Below are positions 35,231-43,847 of a stretch of 49,960 nucleotides of DNA, piece after piece (position 1 is the first letter of the stretch; each line of letters starts with the position of its first letter). Origin of the DNA: Acidobacteriota bacterium. Its GTDB lineage: Bacteria > Acidobacteriota > Thermoanaerobaculia > Multivoradales > JAGPDF01. The stretch lies in the NCBI GenBank assembly GCA_014584695.1, contig JACTMI010000038.1, positions 1 to 49,960 of the forward strand, in the 5' to 3' direction. The position numbers were made by a program, and so were the translations under genes. The notes under the pieces are model-generated. The model was not told the origin of the DNA and did not search any database. It worked only from the letters and a program-made list of their open reading frames with translations.

Positions 35231-35261
35231 CCGGGCGGGGCGGGGTCGAGGGGAGCGGCGA

Positions 35262-36944
35262 ATGGCGGCGAGCGAGCGCGAAATCCTGGAGATGGACGTG
35301 TTGTTCGTCGGCGCCGGGCCGGCCAGCCTGGCTGGCGCCTGCCACTTGGCGCGTCTGCTGCGGGCCCACAACGCGAGCGCCGCGAAGAAGCTCGAGCTCT
35401 CGATCGGCGTGCTCGAGAAGGGGGCCGAGATCGGCGCCCATGCGCTCTCGGGCGCGGTGGTCGACCCGCGCGCGCTGGCCGAGCTCTTCCCCGAGCGGCA
35501 GGCCGAGATCCCCTACGAGGCGCCGGTCGGGCGCGAGCACGTCTGGTGGATGACGAAGCGGCGCGCGCTCGCGCTGCCGATCCTGCCCCCGCCGCTGCGC
35601 AATCGCGGCAAACATGTCGCCTCGCTGGGCAAGCTGGTCAAGTGGCTGGCCAAGGAAGCCGAAGGGCTCGGAGTCGACATCTTCTGCGAGTTCCCGGGCC
35701 GCGAGCTGCTTTTCGACGGCGACCGCGTCGCCGGCGTGCGCACGGGAGATCGCGGGCTGGACAAGCAGGGCGCGCGCAAGGCCAACTACGAACCCGGCGT
35801 CGACGTCCAAGCCCAGATCACGGTGCTCGGCGAGGGACCGCGCGGCACCCTCGCCAAGCAGCTCGAGCAGCGGCTGGGGCTCGACGCGGGCAGTAACCCC
35901 CAGGTCTACGCCCTCGGCATCAAGGAGGTCTGGGAGCTGCCCGCCGGACGCTTCGAGGCGGGCGAAATCTGGCACACCATGGGCTGGCCGCTGTGGCCGA
36001 ACCTGTTCGGCGGCGGCTTCGTCTACGGCATGCGCGACAACCTCCTGATCGTCGGCCTGGTGGTCGGCCTCGACGCCGAGAACCCGTGGACCGATCCCCA
36101 TCTCGAGTTCCAGCGCTTCAAGACCCACCCGGCGCTCGCCCGGCGGCTCGAGGGCGGCAAGATGGCCTACTACGGCGCCAAGGCGATCCCGGAGGGGGGC
36201 TACTGGTCGATGCCGCGCCTGGGTGGCGACGGCTTCTGCCTGATCGGCGACAGCGGCGGCTTCCTGAACGGCGAACGGCTCAAGGGGATCCATCTGGCGG
36301 TCAAGTCGGGGATGCTGGCGGCGGAGTCGATCTTCGCCGCCGCCCTGGCCGGCCGCCCGCTGGGCGAGGCCGGCCGCGATTTCCCGGTCCGCTTCGAGGC
36401 GAGCTGGGCGAAGCGCGAGATCTACTCGAGCCGAAACTTCCACCAGGGTTTCGAGCGCGGCGGCTTCGACGGGCTGGTCAACGCCGCCCTCGCTTCGGTC
36501 ACCGGCGGGCGCGGCTATGGCCTGTTCGACCGCCTGCACGCCACCGCCGGGCACGCGCGCATGATCCGGCTCGACGTCGACCGTTCGGACCTCCGGCCGG
36601 CGCCGCCGGTGGCTGCCGACGGCGTGCTGACCTTCGACCGGCTGGCCGATGTCTACAACTCCGGCACCGGGCACGAGGAGGACCAACCGGTCCACCTGCT
36701 GGTCGCCGACCCGTCGATCTGCGCCGACCGCTGCGTGCGCGAGTACGCCAACCCCTGCACGCGGCTCTGCCCGGCCGCGGTCTACGAGATGGTCGCGGAC
36801 GCCGCGACGCCCTCCGGCAAGCGGCTCCAGATCAACGCCTCGAACTGCGTCCACTGCAAGACCTGCGACATCGCCGACCCGTACCAGATCATCACCTGGG
36901 TGCCGCCCGAAGGCGGGGGCGGACCCAACTACGGCCGGATGTAG
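35262..36944 (+). CDS. Electron-transfer flavoprotein:ubiquinone oxidoreductase
   Basis: The 560 aa membrane-associated enzyme passes electrons from ETF, reduced by acyl-CoA and other dehydrogenases, to the quinone pool. The FAD motif is MDVLFVGAGPASLAGACHLA, followed by GAHALSGAVVDPRAL. The quinone-binding central part includes GGGFVYGMRDNLLIVGLVVGLD and GDSGGFLNGERLKGIHLAVKSG. The C-terminal ferredoxin-like domain has the [4Fe-4S] ligands in CADRCVREYANPC..LCP and NCVHCKTCDI, ending ITWVPPEGGGGPNY. Length matches the family. ATG at 35262 follows GAGGGGAGCGGCGA. No etfAB is adjacent. The 5' region is unusual, with decamer repeats, a pyrimidine tract and two structured elements. Confidence 0.95.
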   Translation: MAASEREILEMDVLFVGAGPASLAGACHLARLLRAHNASAAKKLELSIGVLEKGAEIGAHALSGAVVDPRALAELFPERQAEIPYEAPVGREHVWWMTKRRALALPILPPPLRNRGKHVASLGKLVKWLAKEAEGLGVDIFCEFPGRELLFDGDRVAGVRTGDRGLDKQGARKANYEPGVDVQAQITVLGEGPRGTLAKQLEQRLGLDAGSNPQVYALGIKEVWELPAGRFEAGEIWHTMGWPLWPNLFGGGFVYGMRDNLLIVGLVVGLDAENPWTDPHLEFQRFKTHPALARRLEGGKMAYYGAKAIPEGGYWSMPRLGGDGFCLIGDSGGFLNGERLKGIHLAVKSGMLAAESIFAAALAGRPLGEAGRDFPVRFEASWAKREIYSSRNFHQGFERGGFDGLVNAALASVTGGRGYGLFDRLHATAGHARMIRLDVDRSDLRPAPPVAADGVLTFDRLADVYNSGTGHEEDQPVHLLVADPSICADRCVREYANPCTRLCPAAVYEMVADAATPSGKRLQINASNCVHCKTCDIADPYQIITWVPPEGGGGPNYGRM

Positions 36945-36987
36945 CGCCCTCGCGGCGCCGCCGGCCGCGGGCACGGAGGTCTCCCTC

Positions 36988-39192
36988 ATGCGCCGATTCC
37001 AAGCTCTCGCGCTCCTCGTCTCCCTGGCCTCCGGGACCGCGGCTCTCGCCGCGGAGGCGCCGCCTTTCGAAGCGCTCTTCGCCGAGTCGCTGCAGTGGCG
37101 CAGCCGCGACGCGAGCTTCCGCCCGGACGGCGCCTGGCTGAGCTACTTCTGGCAGGAGGAGGGCGCCGAGTCGCTGCGGGCGCTCGACACCGCGACCGGG
37201 GCGGAGAGCTGGCGGCTCCCCTTCGCGGAGCTGGTGCCCGAGGGCGAGACGGCCGCGATCACGCCCAAGAGTCACCTCTGGTCACCGCGCGCGAACGCGC
37301 TGCTGCTCGACGACGGGGACGACCTGTTCTTCTACGACCTCGCGGCGCGAAAGCTGCGCCGGTTGACCAGCTCGCCGGAGCGGGAGGAGCACGCCGCTTT
37401 CTCGCCGGACGGCCAGCGGATCGCCTTCTCGCGCGCCGCGGATCTCTGGACGATCGATCTCGCGACCGGCGGCGAGTCGCGCTGGACCACGGACGGCGCC
37501 CCCGACGAGATCCTGAACGGCACCACCGACTGGGTCTACTGGGAGGAGATCTGGCACCGCCGCGCGCGGGCGCTCTGGTGGTCGCCCGACGGCAGCGCGA
37601 TCGCGTTCTACCGCTTCGACGTCCGCCACCTCGATCGCTATCCGCTGCTCGACGAGCGGGAGACCTATCCGAAGATCCGCTGGCAGCGTTACCCGAAGGC
37701 CGGCCGTCGCAACCCGGCTGTGCAGGTGGCGGTGGTCGATCTGGTCGACGGGACCATCCGGCCGCTCGAGACCGGAGACCCCGAAGCGAGCTACCTGGCG
37801 CGGGTCGACTGGCGGCCCGACGGCCGCATTCTCGCCGTCCAGCGGCTGAACCGTGAGCAGTCGCTGCTCGAGCTGCTCTTCTGCGTGCCGCGCACGGGGA
37901 GCTGCTCGGCGGTGGCAACGCAGACGTCGCCGACCTGGGTGAATCTCGCCGACGATTTTCGTTTTCTCGCCGACGACGGCTTCCTCTGGGGCTCGGAAGA
38001 GTCGGGCTGGCGGCGGCTCTACCGGCACGACGAGCTGGGGCGGCGGGTGAAGGCGGCGACGCCCGAGGAGTATGCGATCGCGAAGCTCGACGCGCTGCTG
38101 GGTGAAAGTTCGATCGCCGTCACCGCCTTCCGCCCGGGCGGGCTGGGACCGGCGCGCCGGCAGGTGCTGCGGATCGACCTCGACACGGGCGCGGTGACGC
38201 CGCTCAGCGCGGAGGGGGGCTGGCACGGCTCGGAGTTCGATCCCACCGGGCGCTTCCGGCTGCACGAGTGGAGCGACGCCAGGACGCCGCTGCGGCGGAC
38301 GCTGGTGTCGGTCGACGGTCAGATCGTCGCCCCCCTGCCGGGCGCCCCGGAGATCCCGGCCGAGCTCGCGGCGCTGCCGCCGGTCGAGCTGCTGGAGATC
38401 CCCGGCCCGGGCGGCTCCCGCCTGCCGGCGCGGCTGGTCCGCCCGGCCGGATTCGATTCGGCGAAGCGCTACCCCGTGCTGATGTACCACTACGGCGGGC
38501 CGGGCTCGCAGGTGGTCCAGGACGCTTACGACACGCGGCGCGGGCTCTGGCTCTGGCACCGCTGGCTGGCGGCGCGCGGCTACGCGGTGCTGGCGGTCGA
38601 CAACGAGGCCTCGACCTTCTTCGGCAAGCGCGGCGAGGACCGTCTCCACCGCCGCTTCGGACCGCTCGAGCTGGCGGCGCAGAAGGCCGCGGTCGATTTC
38701 CTCGGCACGCAGGCCTGGGCCGACACGTCGCGCCTGGCGCTCTGGGGTTGGTCGGGGGGCGGGTTCCACACCCTCCACGCCCTCTTCCACTCCCCCGGCA
38801 CCTGGCGCGCCGGCATCGCCGGCGCCCCGGTCACCGACTGGCGTTTCTACGACTCGATCTGGACCGAGCGCTATCTCGACCACCCCGACGCCAACGCCGA
38901 GGGCTACCGCGACTCCTCCCCCATCCACGTCGCCGACCGCTTGGCCTCCGCCCTCCTGCTCGTCCACGGCACCGGCGACGACAACGTCCACCCCCAGAAC
39001 ACCCTCGCCCTCTTGGACCGCCTCGTCGCCGCCGGCAAGCCGGTCGAATCCGCCCTCTACCCGCGCGAGAAACACACCTTCACCGACCCCGCCTGGCGCC
39101 ACTTCCTCGCCCGCATGACCGACTTCCTCGACCGCCAGCTCGAGCCTCGAGGGCAACCCGGCGTCGGCGGATTCGCGGCTGGCAGGCCCTAG
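36988..39192 (+). CDS. Dipeptidyl peptidase IV (S9B prolyl-peptidase family)
   Basis: This 734 aa exported serine exopeptidase removes X-Pro dipeptides. It has a signal peptide (1-22, LALLVSLASGTAALAA), a beta-propeller (~40-480) carrying the paired glutamates WVYWEEIWHRR that bind the substrate N-terminus, and a C-terminal alpha/beta hydrolase domain. The nucleophile is in GWSGGGF, the Asp in GTGDDNVHPQN and the His in PREKHTF. GGAGGT is 7 nt before the ATG. It lies 43 bp after ETF-QO on the same strand. The minus-strand YfhO-like frame runs on, without a stop, antisense to this gene. Function pairs with the S46 enzyme in peptide degradation. Confidence 0.94.
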   Translation: MRRFQALALLVSLASGTAALAAEAPPFEALFAESLQWRSRDASFRPDGAWLSYFWQEEGAESLRALDTATGAESWRLPFAELVPEGETAAITPKSHLWSPRANALLLDDGDDLFFYDLAARKLRRLTSSPEREEHAAFSPDGQRIAFSRAADLWTIDLATGGESRWTTDGAPDEILNGTTDWVYWEEIWHRRARALWWSPDGSAIAFYRFDVRHLDRYPLLDERETYPKIRWQRYPKAGRRNPAVQVAVVDLVDGTIRPLETGDPEASYLARVDWRPDGRILAVQRLNREQSLLELLFCVPRTGSCSAVATQTSPTWVNLADDFRFLADDGFLWGSEESGWRRLYRHDELGRRVKAATPEEYAIAKLDALLGESSIAVTAFRPGGLGPARRQVLRIDLDTGAVTPLSAEGGWHGSEFDPTGRFRLHEWSDARTPLRRTLVSVDGQIVAPLPGAPEIPAELAALPPVELLEIPGPGGSRLPARLVRPAGFDSAKRYPVLMYHYGGPGSQVVQDAYDTRRGLWLWHRWLAARGYAVLAVDNEASTFFGKRGEDRLHRRFGPLELAAQKAAVDFLGTQAWADTSRLALWGWSGGGFHTLHALFHSPGTWRAGIAGAPVTDWRFYDSIWTERYLDHPDANAEGYRDSSPIHVADRLASALLLVHGTGDDNVHPQNTLALLDRLVAAGKPVESALYPREKHTFTDPAWRHFLARMTDFLDRQLEPRGQPGVGGFAAGRP

Positions 39193-41595
39193 GGACCCGA
39201 CTGCCCCTCGAGGGTCTTCACTCCTCAGGCGCGCCCTCGAAACGAGGGAGCGCCTTCCCAGGTGGCCGAAGAGCGACTTGGACCTCGTACTGCGCCCGCC
39301 TTGCAGCAGCGCGCAGCAGCCAACTCCACATCCCGCCAGCAACAGACCGCAGATGAACAGGGGCGGCCTGTAGCGGATCGACAGCTTCGAACCCGAGCCG
39401 GCCAGGTCGACGGCAAGAAACGATCCCTCGGCGATGAGAGCCCGCTGCCGCGCTCCGTCTCGCTCCGCGGACCAGCCCGGGACCGCCACTACGGAAGACG
39501 CGAGGAGCCCCAGCGCGTCGTCCTTCACCGTCAGATCGTAGCCGTTCGGAACGGAGGAGATGGACTCGATGCCAGCCTCTGCGAGCAGAGTCGGCGGCGC
39601 GCACTCCCCGGAGTCGACGAGCGCGACGGCACGCGGGTCGGAGGCGCTACGCACCCACGGCACGAGCTCGTCGGCCGGGATGCAATCGATCGACGTCGGA
39701 GCAAAGAAGAGCGGCAGGGCGGTAGGGACCTCGACCAGTGAGAACCGCTCGGCGGAGCCGTCGGGTTCGCGCGTGAGGACGTAGCGTACCGAAAGGCGCT
39801 CGAGCGCGGCCTGATTCGCGGGGTCGAAGGGCGAGAAGTAGCGCTCGCGGGTCGTCGTGAAATCGAACGCTGCCGAGAGATAGCTGCGATACCCTTCCGC
39901 CGTCATCGGGTTGTGGGGCCGGGGATCGGGAATTCCATACATGGACATCAAGTTCGGGTAGGCACCGAAGCCAGCTGCCACGACCCGTGCCGGATCGTGA
40001 AGGCCGACCGAATCGCGCAGCTCTTTCGTGAGGGCCGTCTTGGGGTAGAAGACCTCTTTCGGTGACGCGGGCAGGAACCTCCAGAACCAGGGGAGCAGCT
40101 CCATCACAACCACGAGAAGCAGAACCGCACCCGCCGCCGATCTTCGAGCCAGACCCAGGCAAGGCAGCACGATGACCCAGAAGAGCATGGCGGATCGCGA
40201 CGGCGCGAGAGCGAGGCACACGCCCGCGAGAGAGCCAACGATGACGATGAGCCTGACGCGATTTCGTGAGCGGAGCGCCTGCTCCAGTCCCACCACGCCT
40301 GCCAAGGTGACCAGGAGCGCGGTGAGCGGCAGCAGGCGGTTCAGGGCGAGCGGCCTCAGGAGCGGCAGCGCATCCAGCAGCACGATGAGAGGCCGGAACT
40401 TCGCCGCCACCAGCAGACTCGCGAGAGCGCCGAGCGCGAGGGCCCGCGCGACACGGGATCTGCCGCCGATGGCCGCCACGAGCCATCCTGCGAGGCAGAC
40501 GATTCCCGCGTAGCCGGCAGTCGCTTCAGGCCAGCTGTAGGGGCCAGAGAAAGTGCCGGAGTACGGTTCTCCAAATACCGTGGCCCCGAGCGGGGAGAGC
40601 AGGAATCTCCAACTCCCCGGGTCGAAGACCAGCGCCAGCGGGCCTGCCTCGGGCACCCACGGAGCGATCAGAGTGTCGGCCGAAGCCTCCACGAAACGCT
40701 GGCTCGATCGCGCGACCGCCAGAAACGGCAGCAGAACCGGAGCCGAGAGAAGGAATCCGAGCGCTGACATCGCCGCCAGCCTGCGGGCGACGAAGAGAGA
40801 ACCCAGGCTCTTGCGCCTCGCGTACCAGGCGAGCGCGCCGGCGATCGCCGCGGCAAAGAGCGCGGTCTCGGGGTGCCCGCTCGCCGCCACGAAGGCGCTG
40901 ATGATGCCGGCGCCCAGGAGGGGCCTCCCTCCCGTCCGGCGACCGACGGTCAGGCACGCGAGTAGCAGCCAGGGCGCCCACGCGATCACACTCGTGAGGG
41001 GAAAGAGCGCCCAGGAGGCCATGCTGCCGCCGAAGGCCACGGAGGCCCCTGCAATCACCGACAGTCTGCGCCGAGCCCCCAATCTCGACGCGAGCAAGGT
41101 CGCGCCCGTGAAGGCGATCGTGACCTTGATCGCCAAGGCCGCCAGCAGATGATGCTCCAGCGGAAAGAACCGCGCCAGGAGCGCCACGGGAGAGAGGACC
41201 TGAGCCTGCGGGTTGGTCCACAGCGGCTCACCCGCCGCGATTCGATCGGACCAGAACGGCATCGCCCCGGCTCGGAGCAGCCTCCTGACCTCGCTCTCCC
41301 AAGGAATGAGCTGCAGGGCGACATCGCTCAGTACCTCGTACTCCCCTGGACCTCGATCGAACGTCGCCCCCGGGACGATCGATGGATCCAGGCCCGGGAA
41401 CAGAAGACGATCGGTCGTGAGGAATGGCGCGATCGACAGCATGCCGGCCAGAGCTCCGAGCGTGACCTGCGGCAGCAGCCGGCCTCGGGCCCGCAGCAGC
41501 CGACCGAGCCCGTGGAGCCCGAGACCGACGAGGGCCAAGGTGCAAGCCAGCAACAGGGCCAGGATGGGCCCGAATGCGGCGAGCTCGCGATCCAT
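39193..41595 (-). CDS. YfhO-like multispanning membrane protein, without a proper stop codon
   Basis: This GT-C-like membrane protein of about 790 aa starts at ATG 41595. After an N-terminal helix (ILALLLACTLALVGLGL) it has the family pattern ALQLIPWESEVRRLLRAGAM and PLWTNPQAQVLSPVALLARF, then many helices, AFVAASGHPETALFAAAI, and the YfhO C-terminus VVAVPGWSAERDG...LSIRYRPPLFICGLLLAGC. The natural end should be near 39290-39240, but no in-frame stop occurs there. The frame stays open antisense through the DPP IV gene to 37282. The coordinate given is where that gene begins. An indel or sequencing error near the 3' end is likely; other frames stop at 39218 and 39225. Codons are visibly less GC-rich than in neighbouring genes. 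TAGTTT lies 6 nt before the ATG. Confidence 0.75.
39228..39254. terminator. Hairpin between convergent DPP IV and YfhO-like genes
   Basis: GGCGC-G-CCCTCG, loop AAA, CGAGGG-A-GCGCC gives an 11 bp stem with one mismatch, 35 bp after the DPP IV stop. There is no T-run on either side, so intrinsic termination is uncertain, but the position between convergent genes fits a bidirectional terminator. Confidence 0.45.
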
Positions 41596-41750
41596 GGTCG
41601 AAAACTACTTCACTGCCGACGCGGCACGGGCGCGGATGCGATCTCCTGGCTCAATTGCCGCGCGACGCTCTCGACCGGGTCGGTGGACAGGTTCCCGATC
41701 CGCTCGAGGGCCAGCTCGGAGGCTTCCCTTGGCCAGCCTTCGACCGACAC

Positions 41751-41787
41751 TTGACACGCGGGCCGATTTACATAAACATTCGGTTAT
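41751..41787 (+). promoter_or_regulatory. arsR promoter and operator overlapping the start codon
   Basis: TTGACA (41751-41756), a 16 bp spacer and TAAACA (41773-41778) form a promoter whose start point would fall about at the ATG (41786), giving a leaderless message. ATAAACATTCGGTTAT (41772-41787) is an imperfect palindrome of the ATAACC-N4-GGTTAT type. It covers the -10 and the start codon, a typical ArsR autorepression site. Confidence 0.6.
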
Positions 41788-42244
41788 GGTACTGCACGGT
41801 TATCTACGGAGAACCGAGGAGACGCTGAACGCGACGTTCGGGGCGTTGGCGGATCCGACGCGGCGGGCGATCCTGGCGCGGTTGATCGAGGGGGAAGCGT
41901 CGGTGGTGGAGTTGGCGGCGCCGTTCGAGATGTCGCAGCCGGCGATCTCGAAGCACTTGCGGGTGCTCGAGCGGGCCGGGCTGATCTCGATCGGTCGCGA
42001 CGCCCAGCGGCGGCCGCGGCGGCTGGAGGCGCGGCCGCTGGGCGAAGCCGCCGAGTGGCTCGAGGGCTACCGGAAATTCTGGGAGGCCTCCTACCAGCGC
42101 CTCGATGCCCTGCTCGAGGAAACTGGGCCTCGAACCGGATCCGATGCCCCGTCCCCCTCTCAGTCCTCTTCGAAGTTCGGGCGCTCTACCGGTCGGAGTG
42201 GGCAGCGTAGTCGGAAGTTGGAGCTCGGGAAGAAGACCAAATGA
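41786..42244 (+). CDS. ArsR-family regulator (SRPBCC-associated type)
   Basis: The 152 aa winged-helix repressor has ATFGALADPTRRAILARL, SVVELAAPFEMSQPAISKHL and RVLERAGLISIGRDAQRRPRR-like sequence followed by EAAEWLEGYRKFWEASYQRL. This is the metal-independent ArsR subgroup encoded with AHSA1/SRPBCC genes. There are no metal-binding cysteines. The last ~40 residues (PRTGSDAPSPSQSSSKFGRS onward) are Ser/Lys-rich and not part of the family. In related operons the regulator usually abuts the SRPBCC gene. Here 208 bp containing a repeat element separate them, so the 3' end has probably been rearranged. Confidence 0.88.
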   Translation: MVLHGYLRRTEETLNATFGALADPTRRAILARLIEGEASVVELAAPFEMSQPAISKHLRVLERAGLISIGRDAQRRPRRLEARPLGEAAEWLEGYRKFWEASYQRLDALLEETGPRTGSDAPSPSQSSSKFGRSTGRSGQRSRKLELGKKTK

Positions 42245-42245
42245 G

Positions 42246-42378
42246 GGACAGAAGCCTTTCAGACAGGGCCTTGGAGCCCATCGTGGCGACCGGCCCAGCA
42301 CACCTGCCATGCGCGCTCACCCTCTTCTCTGGGCTTTTCTGTCCGTGGAGACCAACTCCCACTGGTGAAGACCCGAAG
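42246..42378 (-). repeat. Dispersed structured repeat, copy D (inverted relative to copy C)
   Basis: GGACAGAAGCC (42246-42256) pairs with GGCTTTTCTGTCC (42332-42344), enclosing ~75 nt. Read on the minus strand, it shows GAAAAGCCCAGAGAAGAGGG, resembling the GAAAAG..CCCATAGAAGGGGG left arm of copies A and B. Minus-strand 42374-42263 aligns without gaps to plus-strand 43719-43830 at 83 of 112 positions (hand count). It sits between arsR and the first SRPBCC gene. Confidence 0.55.
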
Positions 42379-42452
42379 TTCAAGACCTGATCGCAGTCCG
42401 AGTCCGAGACCCGAAAGACCCCCACTGCCCGCGGGCGGAAAGGAAGCCGTCG

Positions 42453-42956
42453 ATGACACGCGCTGGAGAGCTCTCGATCACCACCCCCACCGACTGCGAG
42501 ATCGTCATGACCCGCGACTTCGGCGCCTCGTGCGAGCGGGTCTTCGACGCCCATACCCGGCCCGAGCTGGTCCGGCGTTGGCTGCTCGGCCCCGGCGGCT
42601 GGACGATGCCGGTGTGCGAGATCGACCTGCGCGTCGGCGGTCGCTACCGCTACGTCTGGGAGAAATCGGCGGGCGGCGAGAGCCATTCCATGGGCATCGG
42701 CGGCACCTACGTCGAGATCGACCCGCCCGGGCGCTTGGTCTGGACCGAGCGCTTCGACGAGGCCTGGTACCCCGGCGAGGCCGTCAACACCCTGCTGCTC
42801 GAGCAGCGGCCGGGTGGCGGCACCCGGCTGACCCTCACCTCCCTGTTCGAATCGCGCGAAGCACGCGACACCGCCCTGCGCTCCGGCATGGAGACCGGCG
42901 TCGAAGCTGGCTTCGACCGTCTCGAGCAGCTGCTCGCAGAGGAGACCTTCGCATGA
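42453..42956 (+). CDS. SRPBCC/AHSA1-domain protein
   Basis: The 167 aa START-like fold protein has IVMTRDFGASCERVFDAHTR, VRRWLLGPGGWTMPVCEID, RVGGRYRYVWE, GTYVEIDPPGRLVWTERFDE and a C-terminal amphipathic helix TGVEAGFDRLEQLLAE. It belongs to the AHSA1-like (CalC/SRPBCC) family commonly controlled by the ArsR type just upstream. Such proteins bind hydrophobic ligands; function is otherwise unknown. AAGGAAG lies 8 nt before the ATG. The stop overlaps the next SRPBCC gene (ATGA). Confidence 0.9.
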   Translation: MTRAGELSITTPTDCEIVMTRDFGASCERVFDAHTRPELVRRWLLGPGGWTMPVCEIDLRVGGRYRYVWEKSAGGESHSMGIGGTYVEIDPPGRLVWTERFDEAWYPGEAVNTLLLEQRPGGGTRLTLTSLFESREARDTALRSGMETGVEAGFDRLEQLLAEETFA

Positions 42957-43648
42957 GCGCGAGCAATCACCGCGCCACCCCGCCCGCGAGCAGCCTGGCT
43001 GATACGTCCGGCCGAAGCAGGAGCTCGAACCTCGTTGCATTCGCCGCTGTCGTGCTCGCCGCCTCCTTCGCGCTGCCCATACCCGCCACGGAACCGCCGC
43101 CACCTGCCGCCCCGGGCCAGGAGACCGCCCTGGCTCAGCAGCCAGCCTCCGCAGCCGTTCCCACGGAGGAGCGCGACATCGTCCTCGCCCGCACCTTCGA
43201 CGCTCCCGTGGAAGCCGTCTGGCGTGCCTGGACCGACCCCGAGCAGGTCGTTCGCTGGTGGGGGCCCAAGGGCTACACCAGCCCGTCCGCGAAGATCGAC
43301 TTTCGAGAGGGCGGCCGCTACGTCTTCGCGATGCGCGCGCCAGAAGCGCAGGGCGGGAACGTCATGTACACGGCCGGGACGTTCGGCAAGATCGAGCCCA
43401 TGCAGCGGATCGAGCTCACCCAGCATCTCTCCGACGCCGAGGGGAACCCGATCGACCCTGCTTCGCTCGGCTTGCCGCCCGATTTCCCCGCCCTGATCCC
43501 GACCGTCGTCACCTTCAAACCGGTCGCCGGCAAGACGACGGTGACGGTGGTCGAGTCCGGCTGGACCCCCGGCCCGATGTTCGACTACTCCGAGGCCGGC
43601 ATGAGCGAGTGCCTCGACAAGCTCGCGCAGATCCTGCCACCGCGGTGA
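42953..43648 (+). CDS. SRPBCC/AHSA1-domain protein with N-terminal signal or membrane anchor
   Basis: The 231 aa protein has a C-terminal SRPBCC domain (~75-231: IVLARTFDAPVEAVWRAWTD, QVVRWWGPKGYTSPSAKIDF, GGRYVFAMRAPE, VTVVESGWTPGPMFDYSEAG). Unlike most family members, it is preceded by a hydrophobic segment (NLVAFAAVVLAASFALPIPA, ~26-45) and a Pro/Ala-rich linker. The domain is therefore predicted outside the cytoplasm or tethered to the membrane. ATG overlaps the preceding SRPBCC stop. A shorter cytoplasmic form could only start downstream at a codon without obvious support. It is followed at once by repeat copy C. Confidence 0.85.
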   Translation: MSASNHRATPPASSLADTSGRSRSSNLVAFAAVVLAASFALPIPATEPPPPAAPGQETALAQQPASAAVPTEERDIVLARTFDAPVEAVWRAWTDPEQVVRWWGPKGYTSPSAKIDFREGGRYVFAMRAPEAQGGNVMYTAGTFGKIEPMQRIELTQHLSDAEGNPIDPASLGLPPDFPALIPTVVTFKPVAGKTTVTVVESGWTPGPMFDYSEAGMSECLDKLAQILPPR

Positions 43649-43680
43649 GCGGGCTCTCGCGCCGGGAAAAGCCAGAGTCC

Positions 43681-43830
43681 CGAGGTCACACACCGAGAAG
43701 AGACCACTCATAGAAGGAGGGTCTTCATCCGTGGGTGTGGGTCACCAGGGAAAGAAAGGACCATAGAAGGGACTGTGCGCACCTGGCGCCTGCGCTCCAA
43801 GGACCGTCACGCTGGGCTCCAAGGCCCTGT
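43681..43830 (+). repeat. Dispersed structured repeat, copy C
   Basis: The 3' part (43719-43830) is the inverted counterpart of copy D. It contains CCATAGAAGGG (43761-43771) like copy A, and the 5' part contains CTCATAGAAGGAGGG (43708-43722), as if two left arms were in tandem. The matching right arm TCTATGG is absent, so this copy is partial or degraded. It fills most of the gap between the SRPBCC gene and the phospholipase-D gene. Confidence 0.5.
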
Positions 43831-43847
43831 GCCGCAGTCTCCGCCGG

